The position numbers and the translations under genes were made by a program. From Centropus unirufus (taxonomy: Eukaryota; Chordata; Aves; Cuculiformes; Centropidae), in NCBI GenBank assembly GCA_013397695.1, contig VYZI01000002.1, positions 2,904,902 to 2,968,901 of the forward strand: a DNA stretch of 64,000 nucleotides. Reading direction: 5' to 3'. Below the pieces are notes generated by a model that worked only from the letters and a program-made list of their open reading frames with translations, had not been told where the DNA came from and ran no database searches. Shown here piece by piece: positions 36,901 through 51,900 of this stretch (its first letter is position 1; every line of letters starts with the position of its first letter).

Positions 36901-39900
36901 TTTCTCCAGTATACGCAAAGTAAAAACAACCTGAAATGTGCTGACAGACACCTCACTTGTTCCTTAAACTACTGCTTTTTGTAGCATTATCTGAAATTTG
37001 GAGAGGATCTGATAGAGTACTCATGGTGTGAGAGAAAGCAGGACATCAACAAGAATATAGCATATAGCGCATTTTAAGCTTTAAGGACGATAGGCCATGG
37101 ACTATATCTTTTGAAAAGCCACATATTTCCAGTGAGTAGATCAAGACCCCAGACGGGGATATTAGGCAAAGAATCAAAATTTGGATACCTGTATGTGTCA
37201 ATTGGTGTTATTTTCTCTTGGTATTTTGCAAAGCTACTCTCTTTGCTAGGTAGAATGGCTCAAACCGTCTCTTCTGTTAGCTGGAAAGGCAGCCTGTGAG
37301 ATGCGCTGCCACTTAGCGCGTGTGTGATGTGGTAGCTGAGAGTGTGGGTGCACATTTAGTTGGGAGAACTCTGCTTCTGCACTGTGGGTGCTGTTGGAAG
37401 GGACAGGCTCAAGATTACGTGTTGGGATGCGTTCTAGTCTCATTGATCTCAGGGAGAACATAAACATGAGTGGAAGCAAAACTCAGTCATTATATCAAGG
37501 TCAGAAAAAGGTCTAAGAAGATACCGAGGCAATGAAAGAGAAAGGAAGAGAATATATATTACTTGGGTCAATGTATTTCTTCTAGCCACAGTACCCCAAG
37601 AAAGCTGCCCTATCTCCTATGGGACTGTGATTAAATGAATTACCTTTGGCTAGATCCCAGTTAATAAAGGAGAACAATAGGTAACCCAAGTCTTTGCTTA
37701 CAGAGAAATGTGTACAGGAAGATTCAGTCCCATGCCATCAGTGAGTCTAGTCAGCGTGGCTTGGACCCGCCTTGACACACATCTCATTGATTCATGCATG
37801 CATGATCACCCATGCAGGAAGGTGGCTCCCAGGGTCAGCTGACATCTGAGACAACTGTGTGGATTTGTGAAGAGGAAGATTTTCCTCCAAGGCCAGGTGC
37901 TGAGTCCTGTACTTGGGAAACAACAGCCCCATGCAGTGCTACAGACTTGGGGAAGAGTGGCTGGAAGGGTGCCTGGAGGAGAAGGACCTGTTGGTGTTGG
38001 TGGACAGCCAGTTGAATATGAGCCAGAAGTATGCCCAGGTGGCCAAGAAGGCCCATGGCATCTTGATGTGTATCAGAAACAGCATGACCAGCAGGACCAG
38101 GGAAGAGATTTTGTCCCTGTATTCGACATTGGTGAGGCTGCACCTCAAATACTGTATTCAGTTTTGGGCCCCTCACTACAAGAAAGACATTGAGGTGCTG
38201 GAGGGTGTCCAGAGAAGGGCAATGAAATGGTGAAGAGGCTGGAGAACAAGCCTTATGAGAGGTGGCTGAGGGAACTGGGGCCATTTGTCCTAGAGAAAAA
38301 GAGGCTGAGGGGAGACCATCGCTGTCTACAAGTACCTGAAAGAAGATTGTAGAGAGGTGGGTGTTGGTCTCGTCTCCCAAGTGACAGCAATAAGACAAGA
38401 GGAAATGACTTCAAGTTGCATAGGGGAAGATTCAGGTTAAACATCAGGGAAAATTTTTTCACCGATAGGGTTATCAGGCATTGGAACAGGCTGTCCAGGG
38501 ATGTGGTTGAGTCAGCATCCCCGGAGGTATTTAAAAGATGAGCGGATGAAGTGCTTAGTTATTTGGTTTAGTAGTGGGCAGGTAGACTCAATGATCTCAT
38601 AAGTCTTTTCCATCCAAGGTATTCTGTGATTGTAAGGCAGGCCAAGTAGATGTGATCAGTCAGGGGAGATGGTGCTGCAGGTGTGAGGCTGGAAGCACTG
38701 GCCTCAGGGAAGGCTGGTCAACCTTAGTGTTTTAAGGAAGGGACATATCAAATACATTGAAACTGCGCAATAAGGAGCAGGCTGAGTGATTAGTTAGCAA
38801 AGACTATGTGTGTTTTCTGGGAACTTGGGAAATAGGAAAATGGGGAGAAAGATTGGGATGCGGCTGATTGGTCTCCATGGTACAGGCTAGATTTGCTTGT
38901 CATGGAAGCCAGCAAAGAGAGGCTGGCTCCCACTTTGTGTTTCTGCCTAGGCTGCCTGGACTTAGCAGAAAGATATAATAGTAGGGATCATTTCAGGGTT
39001 TTATCCTGCATATATCCTGGGGTACTTTAGTCTTGTAACAGTGAATAAACAAATTCTCTGTATGAGCATAAACAGTCTTACCCTCTGCCTGAGGATATAT
39101 TTGCTCATTCTAGACCCATAAAGGAGCTATATCTTCATCAGAGAACCTTATTCATTTTGTGTAGACAACATGAATAACACGAACAGATATTTTTTTCCTC
39201 TTGCCCCAGGAAGCACAGTTGTCATGACAGCTGTTTTGAAAGGCAGCATAAGTGGCTTAGACAGCTTTGAATTTACTTTTCTTTTAAGTTAGAAAACTCT
39301 GAGATCCGTCCCTGTACCACTGTGGAAGTTGTCAATAGAGTAAAGAGTAAGGCAAATTTTATAAACTAGTGTGAATTCATATGTATAGAAAATATGAACA
39401 GAAGATGTTTGGAAATCCCATTCCTATTAGATGATGAAGCTGTGTAAATAATCCAGTCTTTGAAATAAATACCAAAACTTGTAGGGGTTTGAATACAGTT
39501 GGTTCTTGGCAGCTGACACTAGCTTTTCTTACTGATTTCTAGATTTTAAAGTTGTCATCTTTCATGGTCTTGTATGACTGCCAGCATAAATCCTTCCATC
39601 TTTGGAAGGTGGAAGCAGGGGTATGGTGAGCTGTTGTTGTAACTGGTTTCAGGCTTTGATTCCACTCCTTTCCAGTGTCTGCCACCAGCTAAGTTGGGTG
39701 CTTTGGGCAGTAGGTCAAGAGAAAAGCAAGTTTCTAATCAATTCCAGACACACAGTTCCTACAGCTTTTCAGCACTTTGGGGAAACTTAACCACAAGTTT
39801 ATGTATTAAAAAGCACATTTCAGATCAATCAGAATTGTTTTCCTGATTAGCTAAAGAAAGGTAAAAAGAAAAACAATGATTCACAGGACCTCACACAAGT

Positions 39901-42900
39901 TTTTTCAGACTTCAAAAACTTGACATGCTGGCTTTAGCCACTGTTGCTTGTCTGTGGTGTGGCTGCAAGCACTCTCATTTGTCGTGGTGGCGGTGGCTGG
40001 GTTGCTCCAGGGCTGAACACAGGCAATCCACAGACTACAATAAATTCCTGCCCAGAGAAGAGGGGATCCAGGCTTCTAGTCCTAGCAGCTGTAATTCAGC
40101 TGTGGAGCCATGCTTTATTTCTAACAATCTCTGGTGAAAAACCTAGTCCAAACATATCCTATGACTTACTTTTCCTAAAGTTTTTGTTCGAATACAATTT
40201 AAGAACCCACTTACATGGCAATTCCTTTGAATTTTGTCTTGGAACAGGTGTGAACTCTTTTCAAGTCTACATGGCCTACAAAGATCTCTACCAAATGTCT
40301 GACAGCCAGGTATTGCTCTGAATACTTTTAATTGTTGTAATCTGTCCTCTCTACTGTGATCCCCCTCTCCACACTCGAGGTAGTTGTTAAAATTAAATCC
40401 TTGAGAATTGTTACAACTGACCTGAGTGGCTCTGGGGAAAATGTGTAGTGAAGAAGTTCTCTCTGGAGGGTCAGTGATGAGGAGTGTCAGACCCATCTGT
40501 ATGTGATCCTTCAAGTGTATGATATTAACCCTCTGCCAGCATTTCCTGGTGTCTCCCAACACTGCAACTGCTCGGCGCTGCTCAGGATTTTGCTATGCAC
40601 TTTGTTTTGCCGTTATCTTTCAAGAACTCTAGGACAGAGAGGGAAGAAAATATGAAGCACTTGAGGCAGTTTTGAGAAGTCAAGAGTTTCTCAGTTGCTG
40701 CAAACACCAAAATGGTGTTGCTTTTTGGAGGTGGTGGCCTTTTCTCTGTAGGACTGGAGATAACAATGAGCTTGTTTGTCCAGAGCTCATTACACATTCC
40801 AGACTCTTCAACTTTCCCATTCATAAGTATCAGGTCATTGTAAAAGGACAATGGCATCTGTTAGTGATAATGTTTACTTATTCAGTTGAGAAAATGTTTC
40901 TTATTTATTCCTAGAGCTATAGTTCTTAGTCTCTTAAATAAATGTTGTTACATCTCCACTTGATGTGGTTTTAATGGGAATTTTAGACTCAATAATATAA
41001 AAATATTCTGTGAGAGGCAGTGCCTGTTAAATTCCACTCCCTGTTGGAATTTTCAAGAGAAATACATCAAAATGTTTCATGTGCAGCTTGTCTAATGACT
41101 GTAACTATATGTAAATGCGTGCTGCATGAAGTACATTCTGACCCAGTCAATGGGTCCTAGTGAACACGTGGGCACTGAAGAAACCATCAGTATTCAATCT
41201 GTGCTTGGAAACTGGGCTTCCATGGTGTTGAAGCCTGGTTGCACCAAGGAACACATTAGCAGAAAACCTTTTGGAAAGGGAACTGAATTTCAGTCGATAT
41301 ATGCTCAGAAATTCTCAGTAAAGCAATAGGACCGACTATTTCCCTTCTGCATGGATGGGTTTCGAATCTTAGAAAGCAAAAAAAAAAAAAATAAAGGATG
41401 CTCTAGAGAAAATATCACAACTTTAAATTGAAGAGTTAAAAATGTTGCTTAAAGCTTGACACCATCTGCTCTGAGATAGTGCAAAATGCTTGCACTTCAG
41501 AAAAGAGGTGTTTTAGCTGTACCAAAATGTCTGTAGCCCATGGGAATAATTACATCTCAGATTTGCTGAAACTGTGGAAAAGAGACTACCCACTGAACTT
41601 AGGCCTGAGTGTGAGGGCATGAAGAGGTAGCCTTGCAGTATGAGGTGCGGGGAGAGGTGCTATGAGCGATGGAGACAGCCCGGGTTGGGACTGATAACCC
41701 TGTCTTGTTGCAGAAGGGCAGAGGCACATCTTGGGCCTGGCTGGTGTGCAAAGGGTGGGCAGGTCAACACCCAGCAGTGACAGTGCTGGCTCTGTTTGGA
41801 AAGAAGAGAGTGATAAAGGGTCATAATTTGCTATTTGCCCAGATCATTGCCAGCATAGAAGGAGCAAAACTGAGTGAACAGAAAGATCTGAGTGTTATGT
41901 GTTTTCCTTATTCAGCAGTGTTTCCTTCTTTGTACTACCTGCAGCTTTATGAAGCCTTTACCTTTCTAAAAAGTCTTGGGGCTGTTATCCTGGTTCATGC
42001 TGAAAATGGAGACTTGATAGCTCAGGTGAGTGAACTGTCATTTTTGCTTTACTTTGCGAGAGGGTAGACAGAAGAGATGAGAAATAACCCCCTCCACTTG
42101 GTCAAATTGCCTTAGTTGGGCCTGATGTCCTACATACTGCTGGTATAACCTCTGGGGTGAGAGGATGGAGGCCCTTTTGCATGCTGTGGCAGCGCATCTG
42201 TGAGGTAGAGCGGCAAACCAGAAAGCTCATTGCCTTGGCAGCAGATGGGGACTTGATGAGGGGGCCAGAAGTAAGCATAGCAGCTGTCAGCAAAAAGCAG
42301 CATAGTGAGTTTGGAGTGGGTAGTAAAGCTCTCATACCTATTTATTTCTGAGAATATTCTTATAAGTATCTGAAGTTTGAGAATGAGAAACCACTGTGAT
42401 CTAAACATTTCAAAAACATCTGTTGAAGCTTAAATCACACTCTGCAGATGCCTGTCTGAACCAGGAAACTAGGCTCAAATTCAGCATGTTCTATTAAAAT
42501 GTGCTGCATCCTAACGTACTCTTTGCAGGTCAGGTCCCTTGTGTAGGTACTGTCCTCACACTGCAGTGTGCCACAGCTCTGAGCTGCACCACAGAATGTT
42601 GCAAGAGGTATCCTAAGGACAGCAGGCAATAGTGAACCTCCTGCTGGTCATTCAGATGCCGGGATGCCCCTATAAAACAGAATGGGCAGGGTGGAAGGGT
42701 GTTATGGCTCTCTACATCATGGCAGATAAACCTTTTAAGGCTCTCAGGGTGACCTCTTCCTCCTCTGGTCACATGCATAAAGCCCCTTTTTGTTCTGTGA
42801 GGCTCCAAGTGAGCAGATTGATTTATCTACTGAGCTTTTTATCTGGTGGCTTACCTGCTAAGCAGCTGCAGAGCTGAGCGGGAAATTACAATAGTTAAAA

Positions 42901-45900
42901 CCAAGGGAAGTCACCTTGTCTCATGGTTAAGGGAGAGCCTCAAGTGAATGGCTGAGTGTTTGGGTGGTGAGGAAGAGCTTTTGCCTACAAGGGTTTATTT
43001 TGTTGTTTTTCCCCCTGTGGGATTCTATCCTTTGTCTGCCTGGTAAGAATTTATTGCCTTTGAGAGTCTTCTTTCCCTTTGCCCTTCAAGTTCGGCTGAA
43101 ATAACCACTGGGCTCAAAAGTTACTAGTGAGAAGTCAACAAGACACATAGAGTGTAGTTGTGTCCCTCCCCCACAGAAACTGTCATTTGGATTCAAGAGG
43201 GAAAAAAACTCTCTGTAAAGTCTATCATGATGTAAAACTACCAAAACATATAATTTATGGTTTTAATACAGCCTGAAATATCCTGTATAATGAATATTAT
43301 TAATAAGAAACATAATAAGTCAGTATTACTATAGCAATGGCAAGGTGAGACAAATCAAATGGCACCCTTGATGTTTTGATACATTCCCCTTTAAAATCAA
43401 GGCATGCTCATGGAATTGCGTTTCTGACAGAAATCTGTTTCTTTAATCAACTTTAATATGCAGCCAAGAATATACATTATTAGGAAAACAGAATGTAGTG
43501 AAGAAATTTAAATGATGTTATACATCAATATATTTCTTCACCATTGCCACATCTCATAAAATCAATCTTTATGCTTTTATTTAGAAGGATTATTTGGACA
43601 GTGAAAAGAAAGCTGCCTGCCAGGGGTGTTTTGCAGTACTATCCCATGGGAAAATCCAGATTTGATCTTATCAAACAAATATTCCATCTCATTAGCAATA
43701 TCGAATCCTCTTAAAGGGAGTAATTTTGTTGCATGATCTGATTTTATGACTTCCTTCAAGATGCAAACGTATCCTACTTTGTTCCATTCTTTGGCATCTT
43801 GCTATTTTTTTATATTATATGGACGCAACTTTAGCCTTTGCTGTGTTTTATTTATATTAAATCTTTAACTGACACTGTTCAGAGCTGTTGCATTAATGAT
43901 TTAGAACAGCTGTTTTTAAAAATAGCTATGAAACATTTTCCTAACAAAAATAATATTAATTACAGAGTCAAATTAATACATTCCTATTAATGCCTTTTCA
44001 GCCTTGATTGATGGCAGCAAAGGCCATAGGTACATGTGAATATTAACCAGCTCAGGTTTTGCTGGAGTTTTGTTGTTAATGTGTGAGCTTTTCACCCTGG
44101 GGACCTGTGATCAAATGTTTATTAGATGACACAGTAGAGTATGTTTGGTAACTTCCCCTGGTCTCTAGGGGTCATTTGTCTTTATCAGCAAGTCATTACA
44201 TGAATTGAACTTGGCTCACTAGAGACCTGTGGGCAGGGCAGGCCAGGGTTGGAGGTACATCAACAGCTCTGGTCTCAATTCTCTGCTGGCAGACCTGGCC
44301 CAGCCCCAGATCGGAAGCAGTTGACCATTTTTTACAAAATGGGAAAGTTATTCCAATATCCCTGCTTGGTCTGAAATTAAAGGATAGGTGCAACTTTTAA
44401 TCTAGTTTTAAAAATTGATCTCACTTCTGTGAAGCTGGATAGCACTGACTTTTTTCTCACATACCCCTTCTGGCCATAGGATTGGCTTTTTGGCATGGAC
44501 ACAGTGCCCTCACAACTGGAGGGCACTCTTTTGCTTTCATGTAAATGTAATATTAGTGATTCTTTCTGTAGGAGAAAAATTTGTACAGAAAACTGGGCGC
44601 CAAAGATAAGAATTTACTTAAAGTGTTTGCAATCTGAAAGTTTAAAGAAGATAACAACGCTTCTTGGTTTGCAGCTAGAGAGGAACTTCTGCAAGTAAAG
44701 AAAGAATTTCTGGCTGAAATTATTCATACTATTTAGTATATTGATAGAAGCCTATTGCCTGGGTTGATGTCTTGGTGTCAAATAAGTCTTTCAGGAGGGC
44801 AGAGGAAATTTCTGATAGTGCAGCCCAACAGCTCAAAGCACAAAAGATGCTCCATCCCACTGCAGCGACAAACGTGTCCAGGGAAACTGTTCTGGCTGCA
44901 CAGAGCGCACACAAGGGTGGCACAAGACCAATTTAGAGCTGGTGTTTTCAATCCTCTCCCCTCAGCCGCAGGCTTATGCAGCTGCATTTTTACAGATGAA
45001 AAAGAGGCAGTCAGATAACCTGGCTGTTAATCTGCCAGGGAATGCCTGGTGCAAGGGTCTCCTCCTGGAGTGGCTGTCAGCATTTATCTGCTGTGTTGCA
45101 GGAACAAAAGCGTATCCTGGAGATGGGAATCACTGGTCCTGAGGGGCATGCCCTGAGCAGGCCTGAGGAGGTAAGAGACCTGACTCATTTTGCCATTTGT
45201 GGAATTGCTTTGTCGAGCACGTTGAGCTTGGTTTCTGTATGTGCAGATGATGGATGGGAGCATGGGGAAAGGTAGGGGTCTGTTTCTCCCACAGCCTCTT
45301 CCAGCCCCTTCAGCCTGTCTGTTTGCCTGAAATACCCTTTTGCTGCATCAGGTGTGTTCCCTTGGTCCAGGGATGAGTGTGGCCTTGTACACTCAGATGT
45401 CACAGCTCCTGCTCCCCGGGCTCAGGTGCGCATGTATTTTTGAGTGGGACCCTTGTGATTTGATTTGTGATGACAAAAACTGTGCTTATCATGGTAAAAA
45501 GCAGCAGGGCAGCTTGTGAGTTAGGCTTCTTGGAGTAACTATTTATTAAAATGCTTTGGCTGAAAACCTTCTGTAAGTTGCATGTATACATATATATTAA
45601 TACCATGCATATGCCCACATAGAAATCAACATTTATGCCAGCAGATACTATTGTAGTAGAAGTGCAGACTGTAGGAATACAAATATGTGAGAATGGAAAG
45701 ATGCTGTGAGACAGCCCTGTTTATGCAACTCTTTTTATAAGACCAGGCTCTGGCAAGGATCATCTCAGACATCTGGAAGGGGTTTCTTTAATGAGAAGGA
45801 AAAGGTGGAGATGTGGATGTTCCTTCAAGTACATTGTTCAGGCTGTTAATGGAATGATAGAGGGGAGTAGTGGGAAGTGGCTGCTTTCCTTGAAGTCCTG

Positions 45901-48900
45901 AGAGACAAAGCCCTAGGGATTTGAGGCTAAACTTGAAGAGAATGTTTCGGTTTGCAGATCTTTATATAACCTCTCCCCAAGGCAAAAGGAATCAGCTTAA
46001 TTGGTCACATTCTTCTATTAAGCTGTTTATGTACTTTTTCATTTTGCTGTTTAACTTCCACCTAAATTGTTCTAAAAGAATGGAGCTGTTTCCTTTCAAT
46101 GAACAACAGCCTAAGGAAAAACTGCATTTGTGGTTTCCAGAAAGCAATATTACTACTTTCTGACTGTGCCATCTGGCCACCTTAGCCCTGGTGCTGAGTT
46201 AGAAGTCCTGCCACCTTCCCTGGTCTTCTGTGGGTGGATTTGGGGCTTCCAAAGAAACTGGCGTGATAAAATTCCTAGGAGAACCTGAAGTGACAGTCTT
46301 TTCTTTAAGAAAAAAAAGTAATTTACAAAACTGTGAAGAATTAAGCCATGTGGCTTTGGAAGGACTAAATTGCTCAACTTTTCTAGCCTAAGTCTTGAAG
46401 AGAAATTTCTGTACCGTTGAGCCAGTATCTGCAGTCACAACAGAGTTTTAAGTATTTAAATGCCAATGCTGTGTGTTCACCTAGGAAGGAGGTAAAAAAC
46501 ATGAGTGGAGAACAGAGTCCCCAGAGCCCAGAGAAACACTGCTCCTCTGTCTGAAGACAACTGCTTTGTGTGCCTACATCCCAGATGGCTCCCTGGGAGG
46601 AGATTGCCTTTATGCTTGCTGACAGGGGACTTACTGGGCGACGCTTCAAAGGCTTGTATGGATTATAGGCTGAATTCAGTCCCTAGTGCTGAGGCTGCTG
46701 TTTGAGAATATTTTACAGTCCCTGCCATCTTAAACTTATGTAAAGATTGCATAGAATGAGCTGCCAGAGTGAGCTCAGAGGTTGTTTCCAAGCTGGAGCA
46801 GTGTTTCCTTGCTTCATTCTCCTTCCAACTGCACGGTAGAAGTCTGAAGCAGATTGGTGGGAAGGAGGTAAGGAGGACCTCCATCAGCTGCTTGGATACA
46901 ACCTTTTCTGGGGTGCAGGGAGCCAGGGAGCTGTATTTGTGCCAGGGCAGTCGTACCCTATTGACAAGCCCAGCCTGGCTGTGGTTTCGCCTAATGTGAA
47001 CTGTCAGGCTCACATTCAACTGAGGTGGGGTTAGCTCCCTGTTTCCCAGTACTGTGTCTCTCCCTATGGAAAAAGGGCATCCACCCCTGAAAGGTTGTTG
47101 CTAAATGGTGAAAAATATGGTTCAGTTCTCCAGTTCTCTTTTTTCCCCAGTCTCCTTTTGCAGTTAACTTTTTCCTCCTTGTTTTCCTCAGCTTGAAGCA
47201 GAAGCAGTTTTCCGTGCCATCACCATTGCCAGTCGAATCAACTGCCCAGTGTACATCACCAAGGTGATGAGCAAGAGCGCAGCTGATATCATTGCACTGG
47301 CAAGAAAGAAAGGTCAGAGACTTCCTATTCTCACCCCAGACTTGATTGTTTTTAATTTTTTTTTATAGAAACTCAGCGGAAAAGCCTGTATGTCTTAATC
47401 CAAATCAAAAGATATAGGGAGAGGTTACTGAAGAATGGATACATCAACATAGTTTCTAAACATTTACAGTGGGGAATGTTGAAGGGAAATCCTACATTTT
47501 TCAGTTGAGAAACTCCCCACAAACTGTCCCCTTGAAGACTGTGTTGTAACTCTTTGTCTATCCTGTATCCCCTTTTACCTTTCCCTTAGACTGCTGGACT
47601 CTCTTTGTAGACGGAGGGAGGGAGATATTTTCTTCTTAACTGGGTCCAGTACATCCTCTGTGCCTTTAGGGGATATTTCAGGGTATTTCTGTCTGAGGGG
47701 TGACTTGGGCAGTAAACCTGAGTTTAGAGATGCCTGGCCTTGCTGCTGGAGTCTTACCCTGTCAGATGGGCACTGACATTTGCGGGTCAAGGCTGCTTCC
47801 TGGGGCCGTAGAGGCATCCAGGTTACAAAGCACTCGAAAGGGACTTGAGAGCCTGGAGGGAACTGCTTTCAGAGCTACATATGCAAGTCAATACTGTTCT
47901 GCTGGTTGGTGCTACAAATTGTGTGAACAATACAGAAAAGCCAAACAGGAAAATATCATCTTGATATTTATATTCTTGGATACTTGGAGTATGGTGCTGG
48001 GGACCATATGCTGCTATCTGCTGGTGCCGTGCCCAACCTGGGGGTAGTAAAAAGGCATCTGTCTGCTGGGGCCCATCCTCCACCCAAATGCACTCTGAAT
48101 TGGAGCAACAGAGAGAACATGGCTGTGATTAAAACGGTACAAATTAAAAGCAGATCTGAGCTGTCTCTTTTGAATTAGAAAGGGAGCTTTGTAAATATGC
48201 TGATCAAAAGCACATGTTGCTCAGAGAGCCTCCTGATTCATCTTTTATCATATAGACAAAGCCAGGGCTGCTTAATTTTCTGGGAGCTATGCTGGCCATG
48301 TAGGAATGTGTAAACTACACACACATGGCCACATGCAGCAAGCAGTGTAATGTGCTGAAGAGAGAGAGGATTGTTATCAGTTCCTGTATGTCTTTGCTTT
48401 CCCCAAGGTCCCCTTGTTTTTGGAGAGCCGATCACTGCCAGCTTGGGGACAGATGGGACACATTACTGGAGCAAAAACTGGGCCAAGGCTGCAGCTTTCG
48501 TGACCTCACCACCTCTGAGTCCTGATCCTACCACTCCAGATCACTTAAATTCCCTTTTAGCATGGTAAGACCTTAATTTTTTTTACAGGCTGATGGTCAG
48601 GCAAGAGCAAAAGACACATGGGATGAAGAATCTAGGGCTCAGCTCAGTTTCCCCAGTCTCATACACAAAATAGCCAAGAAAGGACACAGAAAACCAGGAC
48701 ATGGACATATCCCTGTGTTTAGGCTGGCCAGCATGGACTCTCCAGCTCTTGGTTAGCATGACAGAGAGGCAACTGCTGGATATTCAGGGTCTAATTCTTT
48801 CTCTTTCTGCTTTTCAAGTGATTCCTACTTGCACAGCCAGGTAGTCTTTAACCCAGGACTTCAAACTGGTTTTCTTCCTAGTTCTCCATTTTCTCCAGCC

Positions 48901-51900
48901 AAATTGTTACTGTATGTTCAGATGGCATCTTCACTGCCCAGCATAAGCAGCAACCTGGTGGATGGAATCAGGATTGTCCCTGAATGCAGAGATATCTAGA
49001 ATCAAGAAAACTTTCCTGGTGTAGTTTTGTTAAAGCCAGTGAGAGGCTGTAAGCCGTGAGCACTTTTGAAAATTAGACCCTAAACTAAATCGTGTTTGCA
49101 GTGGAGTTCAGTGGGGTTAGCTATGATGTACTGAAAATTTCTGACTTCATGTTTGCCTGTATCTGGGACGGGCTTTGTTTTACTTGTATTTAGTTCCTGT
49201 AGCCTTGATTTTACTATTAGCTCGCCTTGTGCCTTTATATGTTCAAGGGTCCTCAAGAAGGAAGACAGCAAAGATAAGTGATACATACAGAAAGGGCAAG
49301 TTAGGCAGGAGAAAGAGAACAGAGTGGATTACAAAGTAGACTCTCAGGCACTCAGGTGGAGACAGTCTGGTGCCTGGAGGCCATTATTTGACAGGTCTTC
49401 AGGTTAGGAGGGAGAGGGTTATCACTAGAGAGAAGAAAGGAATGTGGACAGCAGAGGAAAGAGTGTCTTTGTCCTACAGTAAAGACGACATGGGCAATGC
49501 CTTGCCAGTAACCCAGACCATAAACCCATTCCTGAAATTGTTTTGCGCCTCTTTAGCTTAAGCATCTGCTTTGAAGTGATACAGAATTTCACAGCTGAAG
49601 TCCCACCAGGACTGATGGCAGAAATTATTTTCTATAATTGAACTTTCTGTTCCTTATAATAAAGACAAGAAAGAAAAATTACTTTTCTGGTCTGATCTGT
49701 CACTATCAGCACTGTAAAGAGTGAAGCTCTTTGTGTGAGGGTAAGGCTCTTAGCATTTGAGCATCAAAACATTTGTCTCTTTACTCTAGCAGACATGGCT
49801 ACATGCTTTCTGGAAGAGAGTCCCAGGATAACAGTATGTGGGTCAAAACAGATTAGCTAAAATAGCAAGAGAATTTTTAGAACTGAAATCCAAATAATGA
49901 CTTTTTTTTTGACACTAACATGAGAAAGACAAACTGAGGAGTAACAGAAGTTTTCATTATCCTCCAAGCATGCAAAAATGCTTTTTTTTTCTAGTGGCTT
50001 AAAGTCCTAGATCTTAAATGACAGCAGCTTAGCCTGCTTTCAGTTTAAATACTTTAAATCTATACTGTGAAACTGAAAAAAGAACTGTATATTTTATCAG
50101 TCTGCCATGCATTTGTGGGGGATTTTATGCAAGGATGATGGTAAAGACAGTATTTAGCTTTTCTATCATAGTGGTCATGAGAAAAATATCTTACATTTAC
50201 ATACTTCCTCTGCAAGTATGTAGATTACTGCTTGTGCTGTTTTCCACAGAAGGTGGTGATTTTCACTGAAGAGCTGAATAAATAAAAATTGAGCATGTCT
50301 CATGGCATAGGAAGTGCAACATAACTGCAGGGAAATGGGCAGTGATGCAGGGCCTGCCTGTGGTGTTCATGTTTTAATAGTTGTATTTATCAGAGCACAG
50401 AAAACAGAGAGGGGGTAAGCCACAAGAATCCAGCTAGCAGAAGAGCAGCAGAAAGGAGGAAATGGCATTGCAATCTGACTTTATTATTGTGTTAGAATAA
50501 ATGAATTTTTAACTGATGGATTTAGTTTAATCTTATGGATTAACACCAGGCAGTCATTAATAATCTGGAATAGCTAAAATTTAGCTGCCTTTTTACTCTC
50601 AAATACCTGGATTTAGCTTATGGATGGATATGAACGTGGTGAAGAACTAGAAAAGAAGCCAAAGGTTCTTTGTCAGCAGTCATTAGGACTGGCAGCTCAG
50701 AAATTTGCATTAGAATTACTGATGTGTGACCCTTTTTTTCCTCTCTACTTGGCTGTTTGTTGGCTTGCTGGAATCTAAATTTATGGACCAGAATAATTCA
50801 GATGATTCAGAGATGGAACTTAGATAATCAGTTAAAGAAAAGGATGACAGGCTCTTGGGGAAATCACTCTTGTGGAGTGACAGGAGAGAAACCATAGTGT
50901 GTTTGAACGCCCTTAACTCCTGTAAGCTTAATGAAAACCTAAAATCATCACCTGTTTCTTGTGGATATTGAAGGACCTGTCTATTTTTTTGTCGTTTTTG
51001 CATATTGATAATGTTGTTCCTCCTTAATCATGAGAGCATTGGTGTTCCAGTTCTGCTCTCTGCAAAAAAAAAATAATTCCCTAGACTGAAAAAATAACTT
51101 CTTAAATAAAAGTATTACTATTTACTATCTCTCTCTGTGTTTTACTCCATGGCTTTTTCTGTGTAAAACCTTTAAGTTAGGTAACTTAAGAGTACATGTT
51201 TAACTTGAACTATGCCTTTCTGTGTTTAATTAGAAGACTACTTGATAAAAAACTTCCCTCTTTTATTATCCTGACTCTGGTTTGGAAGCTCAGACAAGAA
51301 GTATTTGTGTAAGAATTGCAAGAAAAAAGTGTGTTCTGGGGAGAAATACAAAGAAAGTTTGATGCTCCTGACTTTGCATTGTAAAATCTGCCATTGTTCT
51401 TCAACACAGTTATGAATTTATTTACCTCGAGAGCGGCAGACTTTTCATATAAGCTTTGGATAATTTCCTTAATCCTGGAGTAATCCTTTGTCCTGGTTAG
51501 TGGGCTTGTGCCTGATCTCTGTTGATGAGCAGCTGGAAACCTGAGCAAGCTGGCATCTGGGGGTTCAGGGTGCTCCTGGAGGAAAGCAGAGATGTCCAAT
51601 GCTATTGTTGTTCTTCGGTGATCTGTAGCCAACACTGACATGATTTACAGCCTACGCCTTTGGTGTGTAGGCTCAAAAGGTCCATTCACAACTGGTCTGA
51701 GACCAAAGTAATCTCGGTGATGCCTGTTCTAAACCTTTTGTGTGTTAACTCCACAGTGGGGATCTGCAGGTGACGGGAAGCGGACATTGCCCATATAGCA
51801 CTGCCCAGAAAGCCATTGGAAAGGACAACTTCACTATGATCCCTGAAGGTGTCAATGGAATTGAGGAAAGAATGACTGTTGTCTGGGACAAGGCTGTAGT

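Noticed and set aside
37835..38398. 187-codon minus-strand open frame
   Set aside because: It is the antisense of a CR1 LINE; the real coding similarity is on the + strand and broken.
41669..42067. 132-codon open frame including exon 6
   Set aside because: The only CRMP1 part is 41,945-42,025, bounded by good splice sites; the rest is intron read-through.
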